64,000 bases of DNA from Lutraria lutraria (Eukaryota; Mollusca; Bivalvia; Venerida; Mactridae): assembly GCA_964023205.1 (NCBI GenBank), contig OZ026841.1, positions 30,642,399 to 30,706,398 on the forward strand, read 5' to 3'. The notes beneath the pieces were generated by a model. That model ran no database searches, was not told the origin of the DNA, and saw nothing but the letters and a program-made list of their open reading frames with translations. Position 1 is the stretch's first letter. Each line of letters begins with the position of its first letter. The position numbers and the translations under genes were made by a program. Positions 11,301 through 24,024 of the stretch are shown here, piece by piece.

Positions 11301-14161
11301 TTGACTATTCTCATATCACTCATCTTTGCTTTGAAGCAACAAACACCAACTGTTAACTAATAATCGAAAATAAATATATAAATGTAAGTACAAATGTAGA
11401 AGATTGCTGCTTACACAACAAATCCACTGCTTGTCGCAACATGCTCCTTTTATACAGGTACAAGTATTTATTTGCTCCCTCTTTGCATGATAACATATTG
11501 TTCTATTCAGTTCAGTTCGGTATACCAACTGTCAGTGCTGCGGGATATGTGGCATACTTGGCCGCAACCTTATCGTCGATCATCGAATCAATCGGCGATT
11601 ACTACGCAGCAGCACGATTATCGGGTGCTGCCCCTCCACCGCCACATGCCGTTAATCGTGGAATTGCCATGGAAGGTATTTGTAGCATTATTTCTGGAAT
11701 GTTAGGAGCTGCACATGCGACAACCTCATACAGTACTAATGTTGGTGCTATTGGTATAACTAAGGTGAGTCGTGACCAAGTGTTCACCTTAATGTGCGCT
11801 TTGGTATATGCATAATTATACAGTGCAACCTGTCTAAAGCAAAACCCTTGGGAGTAGCAAAATTAGTTTGTTGTTGAGAGGTAGTTGCTCTAGAGAGGTC
11901 AAATCAATAGTTAAATCATACAGGGGGAAAATCATGGTGTTGTTTAATGGAAGTTGATGCTCAAAAGAGGACCGCTGTGGAGCGATTGTACTGCAGTTTA
12001 ATCAGGGAAATACTAGTACATGTAGATATTTGTTAGTGATTGTAATCAGTCCATGAAAATTTGTTTCTATTGCATGAATTTAACATCCCTTACACCATTC
12101 GAATAGCACAAAATCAATAAGAATTGAATTATTAAATGATTTAACCGTAATATATTAAGATGCTTGAGTAAACATCACATCAAAATACTGTATACTGATT
12201 ATTAAACAAACTACAATGGACCAGAATTATGCTGCATTTACAGTAACAGCAGCATCTTTAAAGTAAAACCGTGTAAGGTCTGCAGTACTATAGTCATAAA
12301 CGACAACTATGTACAGAATCCGCTGACAAAATGGAGGCATCGCCATCGTCACGTCAAAGACCATTTGTCAATGATTCGTTGAATACATGATTTACCAGAA
12401 CATCACTACTATTTATTGCAGCAATGTTTCGGGGGTATTCCATGAAGTTACTAGTACTTCTTTTGTATTTATGCATTGCATACCTTCTTTCTTCAGGTTG
12501 CAAGTCGGGCCGTTTTCCTGACTACAGGTGTAATACTCATGATTTGTGGTATTATTGGGAAAATAGGGGCTGTGCTGACCCTTATTCCGGACCCTGTAAT
12601 CGGAGGTACATTAGGGGTACTGTTGGGAATGGTAAGCGCTGTAGGTATATCGACACTACAGTTCGTCGATCTGCGGTCAACCAGGAATCTTACAATAATT
12701 GGAGTGTCCCTTTTTATGGGTCTTATGATCCCTCAATATGTGAACAACCCAGACCATGTTGATGTGATTAATACAGGTATGGCAAGTGCCTCTTTACAGT
12801 TTGAAATTATTAAAAATTAACAGTGTACAAAATAGCTGAGCGACATTTATACGCAAGATTATTTTAGTGTATCATTAAGGTATACTTTTTTACTGATTTT
12901 TTTTCAAAATTTAAAAATCGCGACGCGAACACCAAAAGAAATCGATATTTTTTTGTGTCTACGGAAATACCCGAGGTTACACGAGTGGAAAATTAAAATT
13001 TTGCATGTAAAATAGTATAACTACGTACTATAAATGCACGTTTATAAATGAATTACATTGTGTTTTATGAGAGATTTTCGTCAAATTAAGTAACAGTGGT
13101 GCTTCATAAATTGTTCTATTTGTGTATTTAGGTAATGGAGAGTTTGACCAAGCTATCAAGGTCCTATTAGGGACTGCTATGTTTGTTGGTGGTTTCATTG
13201 GATGTTTTTTGGACAATACCGTACCTGGTAACTTTTACATATATTTCAATAAACTCATACAGCATATAAGGCTTTGATCTACATGTCTATATATATATCA
13301 TGTATTAATCTGCAATTTAAAGGGACATTAAACATGTATGAAAGTGTTACCTTTCTTTTGGGACACCCTGTACAACAGTCAGGGTCCTTATTTTACTAAT
13401 TTCAAGGGTCAAAATACAATTTTAAGGGTCAAATGAAAACCCTGACTGTTATGCACCATAAAGATAATGTTGACATATTGCCGAGTTCCGTTCCCTGACA
13501 TGAAACTACGTCCCTCTGTTTCGTGTATAATTTTGAGCTATTTAATGTTTAATTACAATATTTGTGTCAGCGATTGGTTTAGATTTAGATTATGCGAATT
13601 AATTAAATACATGAGCATGTACTTGTTTGCTTAATAGGTTAGTTTGTGTCATTAAACGTGCAGTGTCTCGGGTGTCTTTCTAAATTGCCCAAAGGTTATC
13701 TTTAAAATAAAACAGGAAGTGTTTTGACAATGCTTATTTTCGTATATTTGTACATGACGTATTTTCGTGAAAATATATATGCATGACAAAATGTCGAAAC
13801 GTCTAAAACAATGGTGTCTTCATAACTGGGATATCTTTTTTGATTTTTTATTATTACTTCGTATTATCATCTTTCAGGGTCGCATGAAGAAAGAGGAATA
13901 CTTTCATGGCGTGAACAACTCATGTCATCTTCTGTAGACCACAGACAATCATTAGATGTTTATGAATACCCATATGTTACCAAATATATAAGACGAATTA
14001 AATGCTGTTCATACGTGCCGGTGTCCCCGACTTTTAACAAAGAAGTGGTAATCAAGTGTCCTTGTTCATCGGTTAAGAATAAGAACAGTATTAATGGTGT
14101 TGGACATGTGAATCAAGTTGCAACTGACAATGTTGAACTGGAGGAACAGACGGCAAAATGA
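5386..14161 (+). CDS. SLC23 family nucleobase/ascorbate transporter
   Basis: Eleven coding exons: 5386-5523, 7141-7298, 7679-7767, 8299-8360, 9392-9573, 10075-10195, 10829-10985, 11511-11764, 12497-12776, 13132-13227, 13878-14161. All have GT-AG borders and matching phases, and they sum to 1821 nt (606 aa plus stop), close to the usual family length. The product should be a multi-pass membrane symporter for ascorbate or nucleobases; the substrate cannot be read from sequence. Family marks are QGGSHVYVAP (about residues 104-113) before DKWKCP, the SIGDYYA and NRGIAMEG segments in exon 8, and the nucleobase-ascorbate signature N-x-G-x4-T-K (residues 379-387). An extracellular-loop-like insertion with N-x-T (exon 4) and a soluble basic C-terminal tail follow family pattern. 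The start was chosen because exon 1 encodes the conserved VEDVPSPLPCFLFGLQ and opens with ATG in frame. A ~177-bp TIR element sits 54 bp after exon 8. I see no clear poly(A) signal before the LINE downstream. Confidence 0.93.
5685..6769. mobile_element. Foldback/TIR element in SLC23 intron 1
   Basis: The two ends are long inverted repeats: the left arm from ATCACAGATGGCTGTATCAG matches the reverse complement of the right end at 6769. Similarity continues inward for several hundred bases with indels (left arm to about 6110, right arm from about 6480), including the shared stretch that reads CAATCTCTACCCAGAG in both arms. GAGG occurs directly outside both ends (5681-5684 and 6770-6773), a possible 4-bp target duplication. 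There is no transposase frame, so it is non-autonomous. A related arm lies at 63519-63674. Confidence 0.8.
8440..8690 (+). repeat. Probable dispersed repeat in SLC23 intron 4
   Basis: The stretch carries a CGGTCGGTCG run, then gggcaataagtagagaact and GGGGGCATCTGTTTTTCAG, with no coding sense. It resembles a class of repeats frequent in mollusc introns. No second copy is seen in this window, so the call rests on general resemblance. Confidence 0.35.
11103..11117 (+). repeat. Poly-G tract
   Basis: A run of about 13 G's in SLC23 intron 7; a simple sequence prone to length variation and assembly error. Confidence 0.8.
11819..11995. mobile_element. ~180-bp TIR element, subfamily B
   Basis: It begins TACAGTGCAACCTG and ends in the inverse form GATTGTACTGCA. 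The interior shares AAATCATG and CAAAAGAGG segments with the copies at 18363-18543 and, inverted, 37088-37266. It lies in SLC23 intron 8, 54 bp after the donor site of exon 8. It has no coding content. Confidence 0.8.
13383..13451. repeat. Small inverted repeat in SLC23 intron 10
   Basis: CAACAGTCAGGGT near 13385 is mirrored by ACCCTGACTGTTA near 13438-13450, with AAGGGTCAAAA-type repeats between. This could be a short TIR element or the ends of a larger decayed one. Confidence 0.5.
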
Positions 14162-14554
14162 TAGCCCCGAGGTCGCAATTAAGTAGTATCAGAACGTGTT
14201 TAGTGCTTTGCCTCTGTGTAATCGGTCTGGCTTTGGTTTATATTCAAGTTTATACCACCACCTTGTAAGAATGTCGAGAACAGACTAATGCAGTATTTCG
14301 AAGAGAACATTTCTTTAAGTATGGGTACTACATGTATTTGAGATATTTATCATGAAAAGCTGTTGCTTGTAGATCTAATCTAGTTTTTAAATCCTAAAAA
14401 AAAGATTCACTCCTCGGAGTTAATGTTTCGTCTTTTTTTAAGACTTCCATCTCGTCTATTTTAAGACTTTATCTACTCTGCAGCAAGCGATACGCGGAAA
14501 AGCAAAAACACCGCAGAATACCATTGTACATACACACATAGGTTTCAACTTAGA

Positions 14555-15695
14555 CTAGTATGCCCGATTTCCGATGATAAGCTTTTGTAAAATAGTGCGT
14601 TTTGAGCGCTTTCTTGAATGACGGTAATGTTTTACTGTCTCTGAGTGCTGTTGGTAGTGCATTCCAGAGCTTGGGTGCCCAGCCGTGAAACATCGATCAC
14701 CGAACTTGACAGTCCTCATCCTCGGCACAACTAGAAGAACATTGTCATATTGAGACCTAAGCTGTCTTTGTGGAGTATATACTTCCAACATACTTCTGAT
14801 GTAGCCAGGGGACTTTCCATTTAGTGCTTTGAAAACATGAGTCAACACCTTGTACTCCACTCTGTATTGAACCGGTAGCCAGTGAAGATCCTTCAGCACA
14901 GGGGTGATGTGATTGTAACGCGGTGTCCGTGTGATGAGGCGGGTGGCTGTATTTTGAATATTTTGTAGTTCGTTCAGAATGATTTTTGGGGAACCGCACA
15001 GTAACGAATTGCAGTAATCCAGTCTTGATGTTACTAACGAATTGATAAGGGATTTTGTTGCATCAACAGTCAAATATTGTCTAATTTGACATATTTGTCT
15101 GATCTGCATGCATGACTACAATGCATTCCATGTGTTCAAAAGTGGTGAAAACTTCATCATTGGTAAGAAGTAAGAAGCTGAATATCTAGAGCAGTTTTAT
15201 ATACAACTGTAACTCCCCCTCCACGTCCACAACGAGGGACATGCTTGATTTTGTTTCAGTCACAGCAACAATATCATAGTCATTAGATGATACGAGACTT
15301 TTGTTTTTGACTGACCTTGGATTTATACAACACACTTTTATAAAAGTTTGGCCTTTGCAAACAGTGAACGATTCACATTTGATCCTCTTCAGATCATGAT
15401 GTTGGGAATTATTTTCATTTTTAGGATTGGTTCTAGGAGATAAATTTGGCACTATAATAGATATTTCTTGGGGAAGTGTTTGTATGTTTTGTAAATTTAC
15501 ACCATCATTCAGGTCCCATGTGCTTTTATACCGATCCCCTCTTGTACCCCTAAACTTCAGTATTTCTAACTGTTTTAATGATGTCAATGTATGGGGATCA
15601 GGTTTTATAGGTGATAATTTCCCAATACCATACAGGCTATCCCTATTGTATTGTATAATCCCTGGTATAAAGTGGACCATTTTTGCCTGAGGCAA
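14555..15695 (-). pseudogene. Internally deleted L2/CR1-like LINE
   Basis: On the minus strand, 15695-15186 encodes the start of an endonuclease-type ORF: residues reading CCINPRSVKNK then DYDIVAVTET, the usual N-terminal EN motif of Jockey-superfamily LINEs. After a frameshift near 15190, another frame continues with GGGVTVVYK and then FEHMECI, also EN-like. The sequence then jumps at about 15110 into the C-terminal part of a reverse transcriptase (15109-14555), with SRLDYCNSLL, LQNIQNTATRLIT and HWLPVQYRV. Most of the EN core and the catalytic RT motifs are absent, so it cannot be active. It lies just past the SLC23 stop codon on the opposite strand. Confidence 0.85.
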
Positions 15696-15699
15696 ATAT

Positions 15700-17503
15700 A
15701 CATTAATATTTTCAGGTAAATATTGTACTAAAAAGTAAAATATTTACACAAAACTCAAAATTTCACAAAATCTACAAAACATTCCAACACAAAAAGTACA
15801 TGTATACAAAAAGAATACTTCCATAAACATTCATAGCTAATTCCTCAGTAATCACTGCAGTAATTCTGTTGATTTTAATCCAAATATTAGAGAGCACATA
15901 TGTTGCAGCCTACACTTGGCGCATTACACATTACCTATCCTAGATAATTGATAGTTTTCGCAACATATATTTTTAGCAAGCACCAGTCTTATTCGGTGTA
16001 TGTAAATCTGTTCCCAACATATTTCGTCGGGGATTACATAGCCAAGAGTAAATCTTTTCCGACACTATACTTTTGATCCTGTAATTAAACTCGGGAGACG
16101 GATATCGTCAAGTCTAAATTGTTCCGATATTCATCTGTAGAGTACAATAAAAAAATTCAGGTATAAATGTACGTATATATCTAACATACGTTCCTGAATT
16201 ATTTGGACTACATGTAGTAAACATACACCGGAATAAGTTCGGCCAGCATCCTAACTGCATCAAAATACATCCTTAGCAATACTGGTCTTTAAATTATCTG
16301 GCCGCAGAAAACTATATGACTTGTGCTTTATTTGAATACATTCATGCTGTTATTAAAGGTGTGTTTAAACCGACAAACCAATCCTCCATTACAAACTGAT
16401 CAGAAAAAGAATATTCGTGACTGCGTGAACTAGATCTGGATGCGTTTAAAAGCACGACTGTGGCCATTGTTTTACTCCTTAAAGCTTCGTACAAGGAGTA
16501 AAACAAATTGTTTGTTTCTGGTTGTACATGCTTATTAAACTCGGGTAGGTAGGACGGAGCTTATATATTGACTCTCGGGAGCGTGTGGAAAGTTTAAAAA
16601 GTGAGAAATTAGACTATAAATTCCTCTGGCCTGATAAAAAGTCTAGAGAAAAATAGGGTAGGTTTTTTAAATGAAAATTATGGTATTAAATACAAATAAA
16701 ATTAAATATTCTGTACACTTTGACAGCCAATAAATAAAATGTTATTCACAGTTTATCAATCTTTAATGTTTTATTTAAATTTGCGTAAAATATGTAAATA
16801 CCGATATTTGTGTATACAAGGTCTATTTACAAGCCATGAATTGGGTAGTGTAGTGATGAAAGGCGCTTCTATACATATACATGTATCACAAATAACCAAT
16901 ATTGATTTTTAGCGTATTTTGTCAATTCAAAAGCGTAGAATCGAAGTAGTTGAATATCAAAAGAAATCAGCATTATTTTTCTTTTAATATAATTTTGTCT
17001 AAAGTTATACCGTACATAGTGAGTGTATTCAGTTTGTAGGTATGAATTAAACTGGAAAGTAAATTGAAATGTCGTTAAATACTCTGATGAATTTTATTCG
17101 GATTAATGAAGTCATTTATAAACTCAGACCTGTCGTAACCAAAATAACGACATCATAAGTCTAGTACGTGCTAGCTGTGGTTTAAATTTATTTTCAATGT
17201 AGGATATTTATGTGTTATTCTCAATTGAAATATTAAATAATTCTGCAACCACGGAACTTTATGTAGAGAAAAAGTTGAAGTGATAGTTCTGGAATACCTA
17301 ATCAAGTGAAGTTCTTAATCCAAATGTGACAAGCAAAAATATAACAACCGAGTTAAAAGTTGCAGGAAGTCGTGTAGTTTAATGTATTTAAGGAAACTAA
17401 ACAATTAAAGTTATGCATTTCACTGACCAACATCGAGTTACAGATTAAATTCTGAAAAAAAAGTGAAGAATCAACATACAGTGACAGATGAATATTATTC
17501 AAA
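15700..17503. other. Intergenic stretch before the MIEAP-like gene
   Basis: AT-rich DNA without a supported exon. A dispersed repeat copy lies near 16495-16670. The promoter of the MIEAP-like gene should fall in the right part, but I see no convincing TATA or initiator pair. Confidence 0.5.
16495..16670 (+). repeat. Dispersed repeat (GTTTGTTTCTGGTT family)
   Basis: Contains TTGTTTGTTTCTGGTTGTAC, ATGCTTATTAAA, GGGTAGGTAGG and later AAAAAGTGAGA. The same ordered blocks recur at about 28415-28610 and 39410-39620, so this is a dispersed family; its ends are not sharply defined. Confidence 0.6.
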
Positions 17504-20500
17504 ATGACGGATGTATCAACAGTGAAGATTGAAGAGCTAATCCGGAAAATACCGGAAGACTGCGGACTTGATCCACGTCTCATAGAAGAAGCAAAAACAG
17601 AACTGAATATTTTGAAATTCAGAGCAGGGGCTTCATTACAAACACACAAACAGGTTTGTTTCCATGCAATCCTCAGATTTATGGTGCATGTAAACCAAGT
17701 CTGCCAAAATCAGATAATTACTGTTAATGAAGTCAGGTAATCGGCTAACTTGTTGAATACAATGTACTTGTAATCAAAATGTATCAATACAGAAAATGAT
17801 CAAAATATTCAAACTCTTGTTTTCAATCAAAATTCAAATCGTTCAAATGATGGGTTTGTTTTCAATAAACATCTGCAATTCGAACTCGGCATTCAGGATT
17901 TATTTGCCCCTTTTCAGAAATCATGGAGCAAATCGGACGTAGATAGATTACAAGATAACATTAGAGACAGAGATGCTGAAATAGTTTTATTAAAACGACA
18001 ACTTCAAGACAGGTAACAGTACTCAATCCATTTATATCAGTTCGTGTAATTTTAAAAGTCTGTCGTAATTGTTACTTTTTATTTGCTTATCCATTCATTT
18101 TTTCTCTCTGATACATGCTTATCAAACGTCCGTAGCAAAAACATACTGAAATAGTAAATCGAAGAAGAGGTAATACGCATTGATAAGATTAATCTTTCCG
18201 TTACTTCAATTTAAGTTATCATCCAATAATATTACGACCCAGTCTATATCTATAAACACTTCATGCGTCAGTATCATTATATTGTAGTTTCACTGGGGAA
18301 AATGATATAGAGCCATATTATTACATACTTGCATTTAAGTATATATATTTATAAAAAATGTGTACATTGCAACCTCACCAAAGCAACACCCTTTGAAGTA
18401 GTAAAATTATGTTGTTGATGATAGGTTGTTGTTCTATAAAGAGAGGTCAGATTAATAGTTAATTCATGCAGTGGAAAAATCATGCTGTTGTTGAAGGGAG
18501 GATGTTGCTCAAAAGAGGGTCACTATGGAGCGGTTGTATTGTACATTCAAATTGTGTATATTGAATTCAGGTCACAATTCTCAGGAGACAAGGAACAAGA
18601 TGCTCAAAGAGCGGCGAAAATCAAAGAAGACTACACCAGACTGTATCAACATTACTGGACAGATTCATTCGACTTTTTTAAGATACAAGGTTGGCACGAG
18701 ATAGAAATCATTTTGTTTCTTCAGAGAATACTACGGGTAGGTATTTTACGTTCTCACACAGAGATTTACTTTACCGTTCTTTATTCTCACTTTCACTGTG
18801 TGATCAGGTCGGGTAAAAAGGATAATGTTTTTGGAGTTGGTTGGATTTTTGGTCTGTGGCTATATTTTGGAGTGCTTTTACACACATCAGAAAAACATGT
18901 ATAATATTGAGTCTACCTCCTCTTCCTACTTCATATATACATGTACATTCTACATGAACTTGAAAATACACGGGGCCCTGGATGAAGCATTCTTCGATTG
19001 CATTAGTATATTTGCATATAAAGTATATAAATATCGTTTTCTTGGTGGATTTATCAATTGTTATTCTGGCTATTTGACAGTTTATTGTGTTTTACAGGCA
19101 TGTTACTCTTTCTGTAAAGACGTAGCCCAAGAACAATTACAGAATATAGAAGGAGAGGCACTGTATCCAACAGCAACGGTATGTAGCATGTCATTACATG
19201 TGCATAATCAAGGTTTCGTTGACGTTTTAGCATGCACTGCAGGTCCGTTGGGAGCTCCTTCAGATTGAGAATCTAATATTATATTTTGTCTGTCGTCAGT
19301 TATAGCACTTTTCATTACCATTACTATATTATTGTCGAAATTATTGGGGGAAGGCAGTTGACTACTCAAACAGATGCCAACTTAACGAATACACCTGTAT
19401 AGAATCCCACTGGCTTTGTTTTTTTTTATTTACACGTACATTTTGTATTTGCGTTATTTTGTCCTTATTATGTTTAGTTCCATAAACAATATGAGAAGCA
19501 CTTTTATTTAAGCTTTAAAACCTCAAAGGGCGTTTTTTTCAATTACGTTCAACACATTTGCATTTCTGTAATAATTAATAGTAATTAAGGAGTTATTTTT
19601 GTTTTATAACGCATACATGTATATCGCAATACAAATATACTATGAAATACCCAAGTCTTTGTTATGTATCTAATATATGTAATTACATCCGCTCAGTTGA
19701 CACTTTTACCTAGCCGGAAATTGCCGATGTTTACCGATGTTCATTTATTTTACAGTGGATGGACGATGATGGAATCATAACTCGGTTACAACAACGACAG
19801 ATTAATAGAGAAATTGCTCAACTCGCCAAACTTTATCAGAGAACTACAGCACAAGAATGCTTGCCTGCTTTGCAAAAGGTTTGTACCTATAAAGCCACAA
19901 CAAAACATGCACATTAATATATCTTATTTAATTTTCCTCGTTTGTGTTTGTCTGTCAATTATTGCCAAAATGTACTGCAAGAATACCATAATTATGCTGT
20001 TATGTCAGACAATTTCCTCTATGTAACGTGTTTTTATTAACCATAATTAAAGATATTGGTTTGAACCAAAATAAGGGTTCCCACTTGCTCCTAGTTTGCA
20101 GACGTTACGGACTTGCATTGGTTGGGTTCAAATCCCGATAATCAGGGTGTTTATGATAAAAAACTACATATTAATGCATCGTATAACACTACAATTAACA
20201 AACACCATAAATTGGTAATAAAGCATAATTATGTATTTAGCCTTTGTCTTGTTTAAATAATACAAATGGTATGGGGCTTTATATCAATGCAAGTAAAAAG
20301 AAACCTGAAAAAGTTTGTGTGCTTGAATTAACAACTTAAGTTTAAAAGATAAGTAAAGACAATATATCATTATAAAAAATCATGAACAAAGAATTATTTT
20401 CATAATACGTTAAGAATTATTCTGTTTATCAATTTTTCAGACATTTATTGAACTTGTACTACCAACTTTTATCGATAAGTCAACAAGTAGTTATGATCAA

Positions 20501-21139
20501 TTGAAGCGATATACTAAAAAGTGCATTGAAATCACTTGGTCTATGTGTATACAAGATCCACCACTGGTATTTGTCGATAGGGTGGAACGGGGAGCCGATT
20601 TTGATACGGAGAGGTTCCGGAAATACACGGAAAATGGCGGAAATAAATTCGATTATTTAGTGTGGCCCGTAATGTTGTTGCATAAAGGTGGCTTCATGAT
20701 GTGTAAAGGAGTGGCTCAACCAATTAAATCGCCTGGTAGGGAAACATCTCCGACTAGAACACCCGTGTCGCGTGATGGGAAAACAAGGCCCAGTGACGTC
20801 AACGATTTTAAATCCGATGGAAATTCTTGGAAAAAGATCGAATCGAGGTCAAATACATTATTTTCTACAGAAGGCCCTCCAAAGGTCTATAAATGGGCCC
20901 CAAATCGTGAAGGGACAATACCAAGATCTCCTTACTTTGATCCCTACACTTCGAAGTCCCCACGTACTGTTAAAAAGCCTGACACACTCGAATCGCTAGG
21001 TCAATCACGTCATGAGTCACGTAACGAGAGCCGATTCAGTCGACCTTTAAAAGAGACCAAGAATGAAAATGTAGACGAGGGTAACCTAACTGTTGTTTGG
21101 AAAAATAAGAAAAGTGACCGTGCGCCGTCTGCTCCTTAA
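17504..21139 (+). CDS. MIEAP/SPATA18-like mitochondria-eating protein
   Basis: Six coding exons: 17504-17653, 17918-18012, 18571-18736, 19098-19178, 19756-19878, 20441-21139. They total 1314 nt (437 aa) with GT-AG borders and consistent phase. Residues 1-90 are charged and predicted coiled coil (for example the segment RLQDNIRDRDAEIVLLKRQ). Residues about 90-298 resemble the MIEAP C-terminal domain: YWTDSFDFF, then CIEITWSMCIQDPP, KFDYLVWPVMLLHKGG and KGVAQ near residue 298. The tail is a Ser/Arg/Pro-rich disordered segment. Vertebrate MIEAP takes part in mitochondrial quality control; bivalves carry many MIEAP-like paralogs whose roles are unknown, so function here is inference. The first ATG follows upstream stops and opens the coiled coil. 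A poly(A) signal follows at 21175. A TIR element ends 27 bp before exon 3. Confidence 0.8.
18363..18543. mobile_element. ~180-bp TIR element, subfamily B, next to an acceptor
   Basis: It starts TACATTGCAACCTC and ends GGTTGTATTGTA. The interior matches the 11819-11995 copy (AGGTTGTTG, AAATCATG, CTCAAAAGAGG). It lies in intron 2 of the MIEAP-like gene, and only 27 bp separate it from exon 3, so the branch point region may lie within it. Confidence 0.8.
20100..20150 (+). repeat. Possible tRNA-derived SINE remnant
   Basis: GGGTTCAAATCCCG near 20128-20141 is a perfect tRNA T-loop/B-box core with a pairing GGG/CCC stem. The upstream part does not fold as an anticodon arm and no acceptor stem is visible, so this is not a functional tRNA. 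It lies in intron 5 of the MIEAP-like gene. Confidence 0.3.
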
Positions 21140-21174
21140 CATTCTGCACGAACATTTTGAATGTTTGAATATTA

Positions 21175-21180
21175 AATAAA
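21175..21180 (+). promoter_or_regulatory. Poly(A) signal of the MIEAP-like gene
   Basis: AATAAA 36 bp after the stop codon, which supports 21139 as the end of the reading frame. Confidence 0.7.
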
Positions 21181-24024
21181 AGAAAAACGAATCATTGTTA
21201 AATGTATTCACCATATAACCGTTCCATTGCTTTTTGCAGTGTGATACTTGAATGTTAACGTTTCTTAGAACTTTAGAGTATTAATGTGGTAATTAATACT
21301 ACCGGTTCGTAGCATTTTGGTGTGTTAAATGAATATAAAAGTTGATAAGTGCCATATTTCATTAATAAAGTATGTATGTTTATGTTCTTTGATTTCTATG
21401 TTGTTTCCAATTAAATGCATCCTTACACAGTACTGCTCCAGTATGCAACTGCGACTGGATTATACCAGAAATTTCCTTTCTTCCACAAACTTTTTTTCTA
21501 AACTTCATTTTGCTGTTATAAAATACGTTATAAACATAATATCTGACCGTGTTTAAGAGTACGTGTAAAAAGAATTCCTGGGTAGTAAAGGGTCTGTGGG
21601 AGGGAAGCTTCACACGCCGGTAACCTGTGCTTCTAACTGGAAACACGAAAGTTGCGAATCCATGTGTGTGTATAAGTCCATGCCATAGGTGACCAAAGAA
21701 AGTAATTGGCTTACCAACTAAAGACGAATTTGATGTGACCATAGATGACCGATAAAAGTGATCAATATTATACTACTATAAATTTAATTACGAAAATGTT
21801 GTGGACATCGGTTATCCTTTTAAACTTGATCCAGTAAATACCAAAAAGGAATCAGTTTAAAAATAATGAATATCACCAATGGTGATTGGAATTAAGGAAC
21901 ATAGAAATTTATATTGATATACATAAGTATAGTAGTTTGGGCGGATTAGTTTATTGTTGCCTTTCCCTGATTCAAACAACATCCCTATTAAAAAACGACA
22001 TACTAATTCAAGCCTTGCAATGGAGAATTAAACCATGAAATATCTTTTAATCGAATTAGAATTTTGTGTAGAAATCTATTTTGTCTGATTATGTTTATAT
22101 AACATTTCTCTTCTTAACGAGTCATTCTTGTAAGCCGTATAGATATATTTTATCCAAAATATTTAATTTTACGTACGTTATTTTTAATATTGTTTTAATT
22201 ACTACACAGCTAGAGGGGGGTGATTACTTAATTTTATAACTACCAGTCCTGTATATCTCATAAATTTAATATTAACAACAACATCATTTTAGGTACTGTG
22301 GGTTAGTTTTTATAAAACAGAAAAGGCCATGATGGCCCTGTGTCGCTCACCTGGACAATGTGTACAGTTTGCGTTCCAGTTTACGCTTATTGATATAGGC
22401 TACTTCAGTGGTATTTATTTTGAAACCAGGTAAGCGATTTCAAATTATCCATATATAGCGATATAAGAGAATATATAGCCACACCCTGTATCGGTAATGC
22501 ATTTTACAAAACCAGAACTGTTTTAAGGAATTTAGTAGAGGAACAACAAAGGCATATTTGTATGAAATCGTTATGAAATCAGAGCAGCAGTTTCCGAGGA
22601 TTTTCATAAAGTCATATAAGTAAAATTAAAGCCCCATCACCTGCAACATTTGTGATTATTTTATTTTTATTACTAATGAAACACAAAGAGATGCAGGTGA
22701 CTAGAAGACTGGTAATTTACTTAGTTTCATTATTTAAGACAGGGCGAGTTATATGAAAAATCAGTTCCGTTACTGCCATGGTGACCACTATACTGTTGAC
22801 AAACAAACACCATGCAAAGAACTTCAAACTTTTATTTAATTAATTCATGTTTTACAAGACAAAAAGAGCAATATAGAACAAAAAATTAACCAAGTGAAAC
22901 GAGGTAATGAAACTTGGTAAAGGGTAAAGATTCAACCAAGGGCCATTTGTATGGAAATATTTAGCATTTTAATCTGCAAGGGGTTAAAAAACATAAATGG
23001 AATTAAATTGTTAATTGAAAATGTAGAAGTCACATGTAAATATTCTGAAAGTATGACCTCTAAATAATACAGTAAATTAAGCCCACATATAGTATCAAGA
23101 TTGCCCTTGGTATATCAAAAGCCAAAGGATGAACTCAACAGAAATATGGTCTCGCTAACATGCAAGACTGTGCTAATACGAAGAATTCGATAATAAATTG
23201 AAGTAACTAACAGTACGTACATACACATAATTTATTTTGGAAATATTTTTTTTCGGCGCAGCTGTATTAAAATTGATTTTGACCTACATTTGTAACAATG
23301 AAATTGTTAGAGACAAAATTAATCTTCTGGTGAAGTAGGAGTTTTCTCATTGGTTCAAGGCTATAATTTGTTACAATGTTTTAACCATTTTAGATATACA
23401 TGTAACAAACTTTACTGACGCCTTTCAATACAGTTTCGATTATGGTTCTTATTCACTGTTAGAATTAAAAAACAACTGATGAATATAGTTTTATCATTTA
23501 TCTTTTACTTTAGATATTAATTCTACATGTTTAAATTATTATTTATATATAACAAAGTTTTAGTGTGCCAATGTAAATAGTTACAAAACATTATGAAAAA
23601 AAAATAAAGCAAGAACCTAAATGATTGAACAGGTAGAAGTTACCTCTGTGTCCAGATGAACTGGCAAAGTAATACATGTACATACATTTTGGGCTTTATA
23701 TATAGGGTTTGATTCCAGCCAAATACCCATGTTGAAAAACATGAATCTTGAGAATGTGCAAAAGGGTTGAAATCTACATTGGCGTAGCTTACCACAGATA
23801 TTTAGCATACAAAACTGTTTGAAACAATAAAAAGTGGCAAAATGATGTAACGTTATTATGTAAAACAATAAAATCTTAACAGTAGGTTTTATATAAATTT
23901 ATATGAGACTACCCTTTGGTGCAATGCAACTTGGAACGGGAACCAGTTTTGCGATGTTATTTAGTGGCGTGTAACCTTTCATCTATGACCAGCGATAAAC
24001 AAAACAAATAAAATTGCGAAGACC
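21181..24024. other. Intergenic stretch between MIEAP-like gene and NRBF2
   Basis: No exon recognised. It holds one arm of a TIR element (about 21645-21685, TTGCGAATCCATG then TATAAGTCC, shared with 60778-61285), a reverse-strand end fragment of the 145-bp-unit repeat (22321-22354), and a short motif at 23917-23946 shared with two other sites. The NRBF2 promoter and 5'UTR should lie in the last few hundred bases. Confidence 0.5.
22321..22354 (-). repeat. End fragment of the 145-bp-unit repeat
   Basis: AAAAGGCCATGATGGCCCTG followed by TGTCGCTCACCTGG is the reverse complement of the hairpin end seen at 34770-34802 and 40310-40347. Only the terminus is present. Confidence 0.7.

Noticed and set aside
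12424..12762. A 112-codon frame overlapping SLC23 exon 9 with a signal-peptide-like start and many cysteines
   Set aside because: It overlaps, in another frame, an exon that clearly encodes conserved SLC23 sequence. The cysteines and hydrophobic start are by-products.
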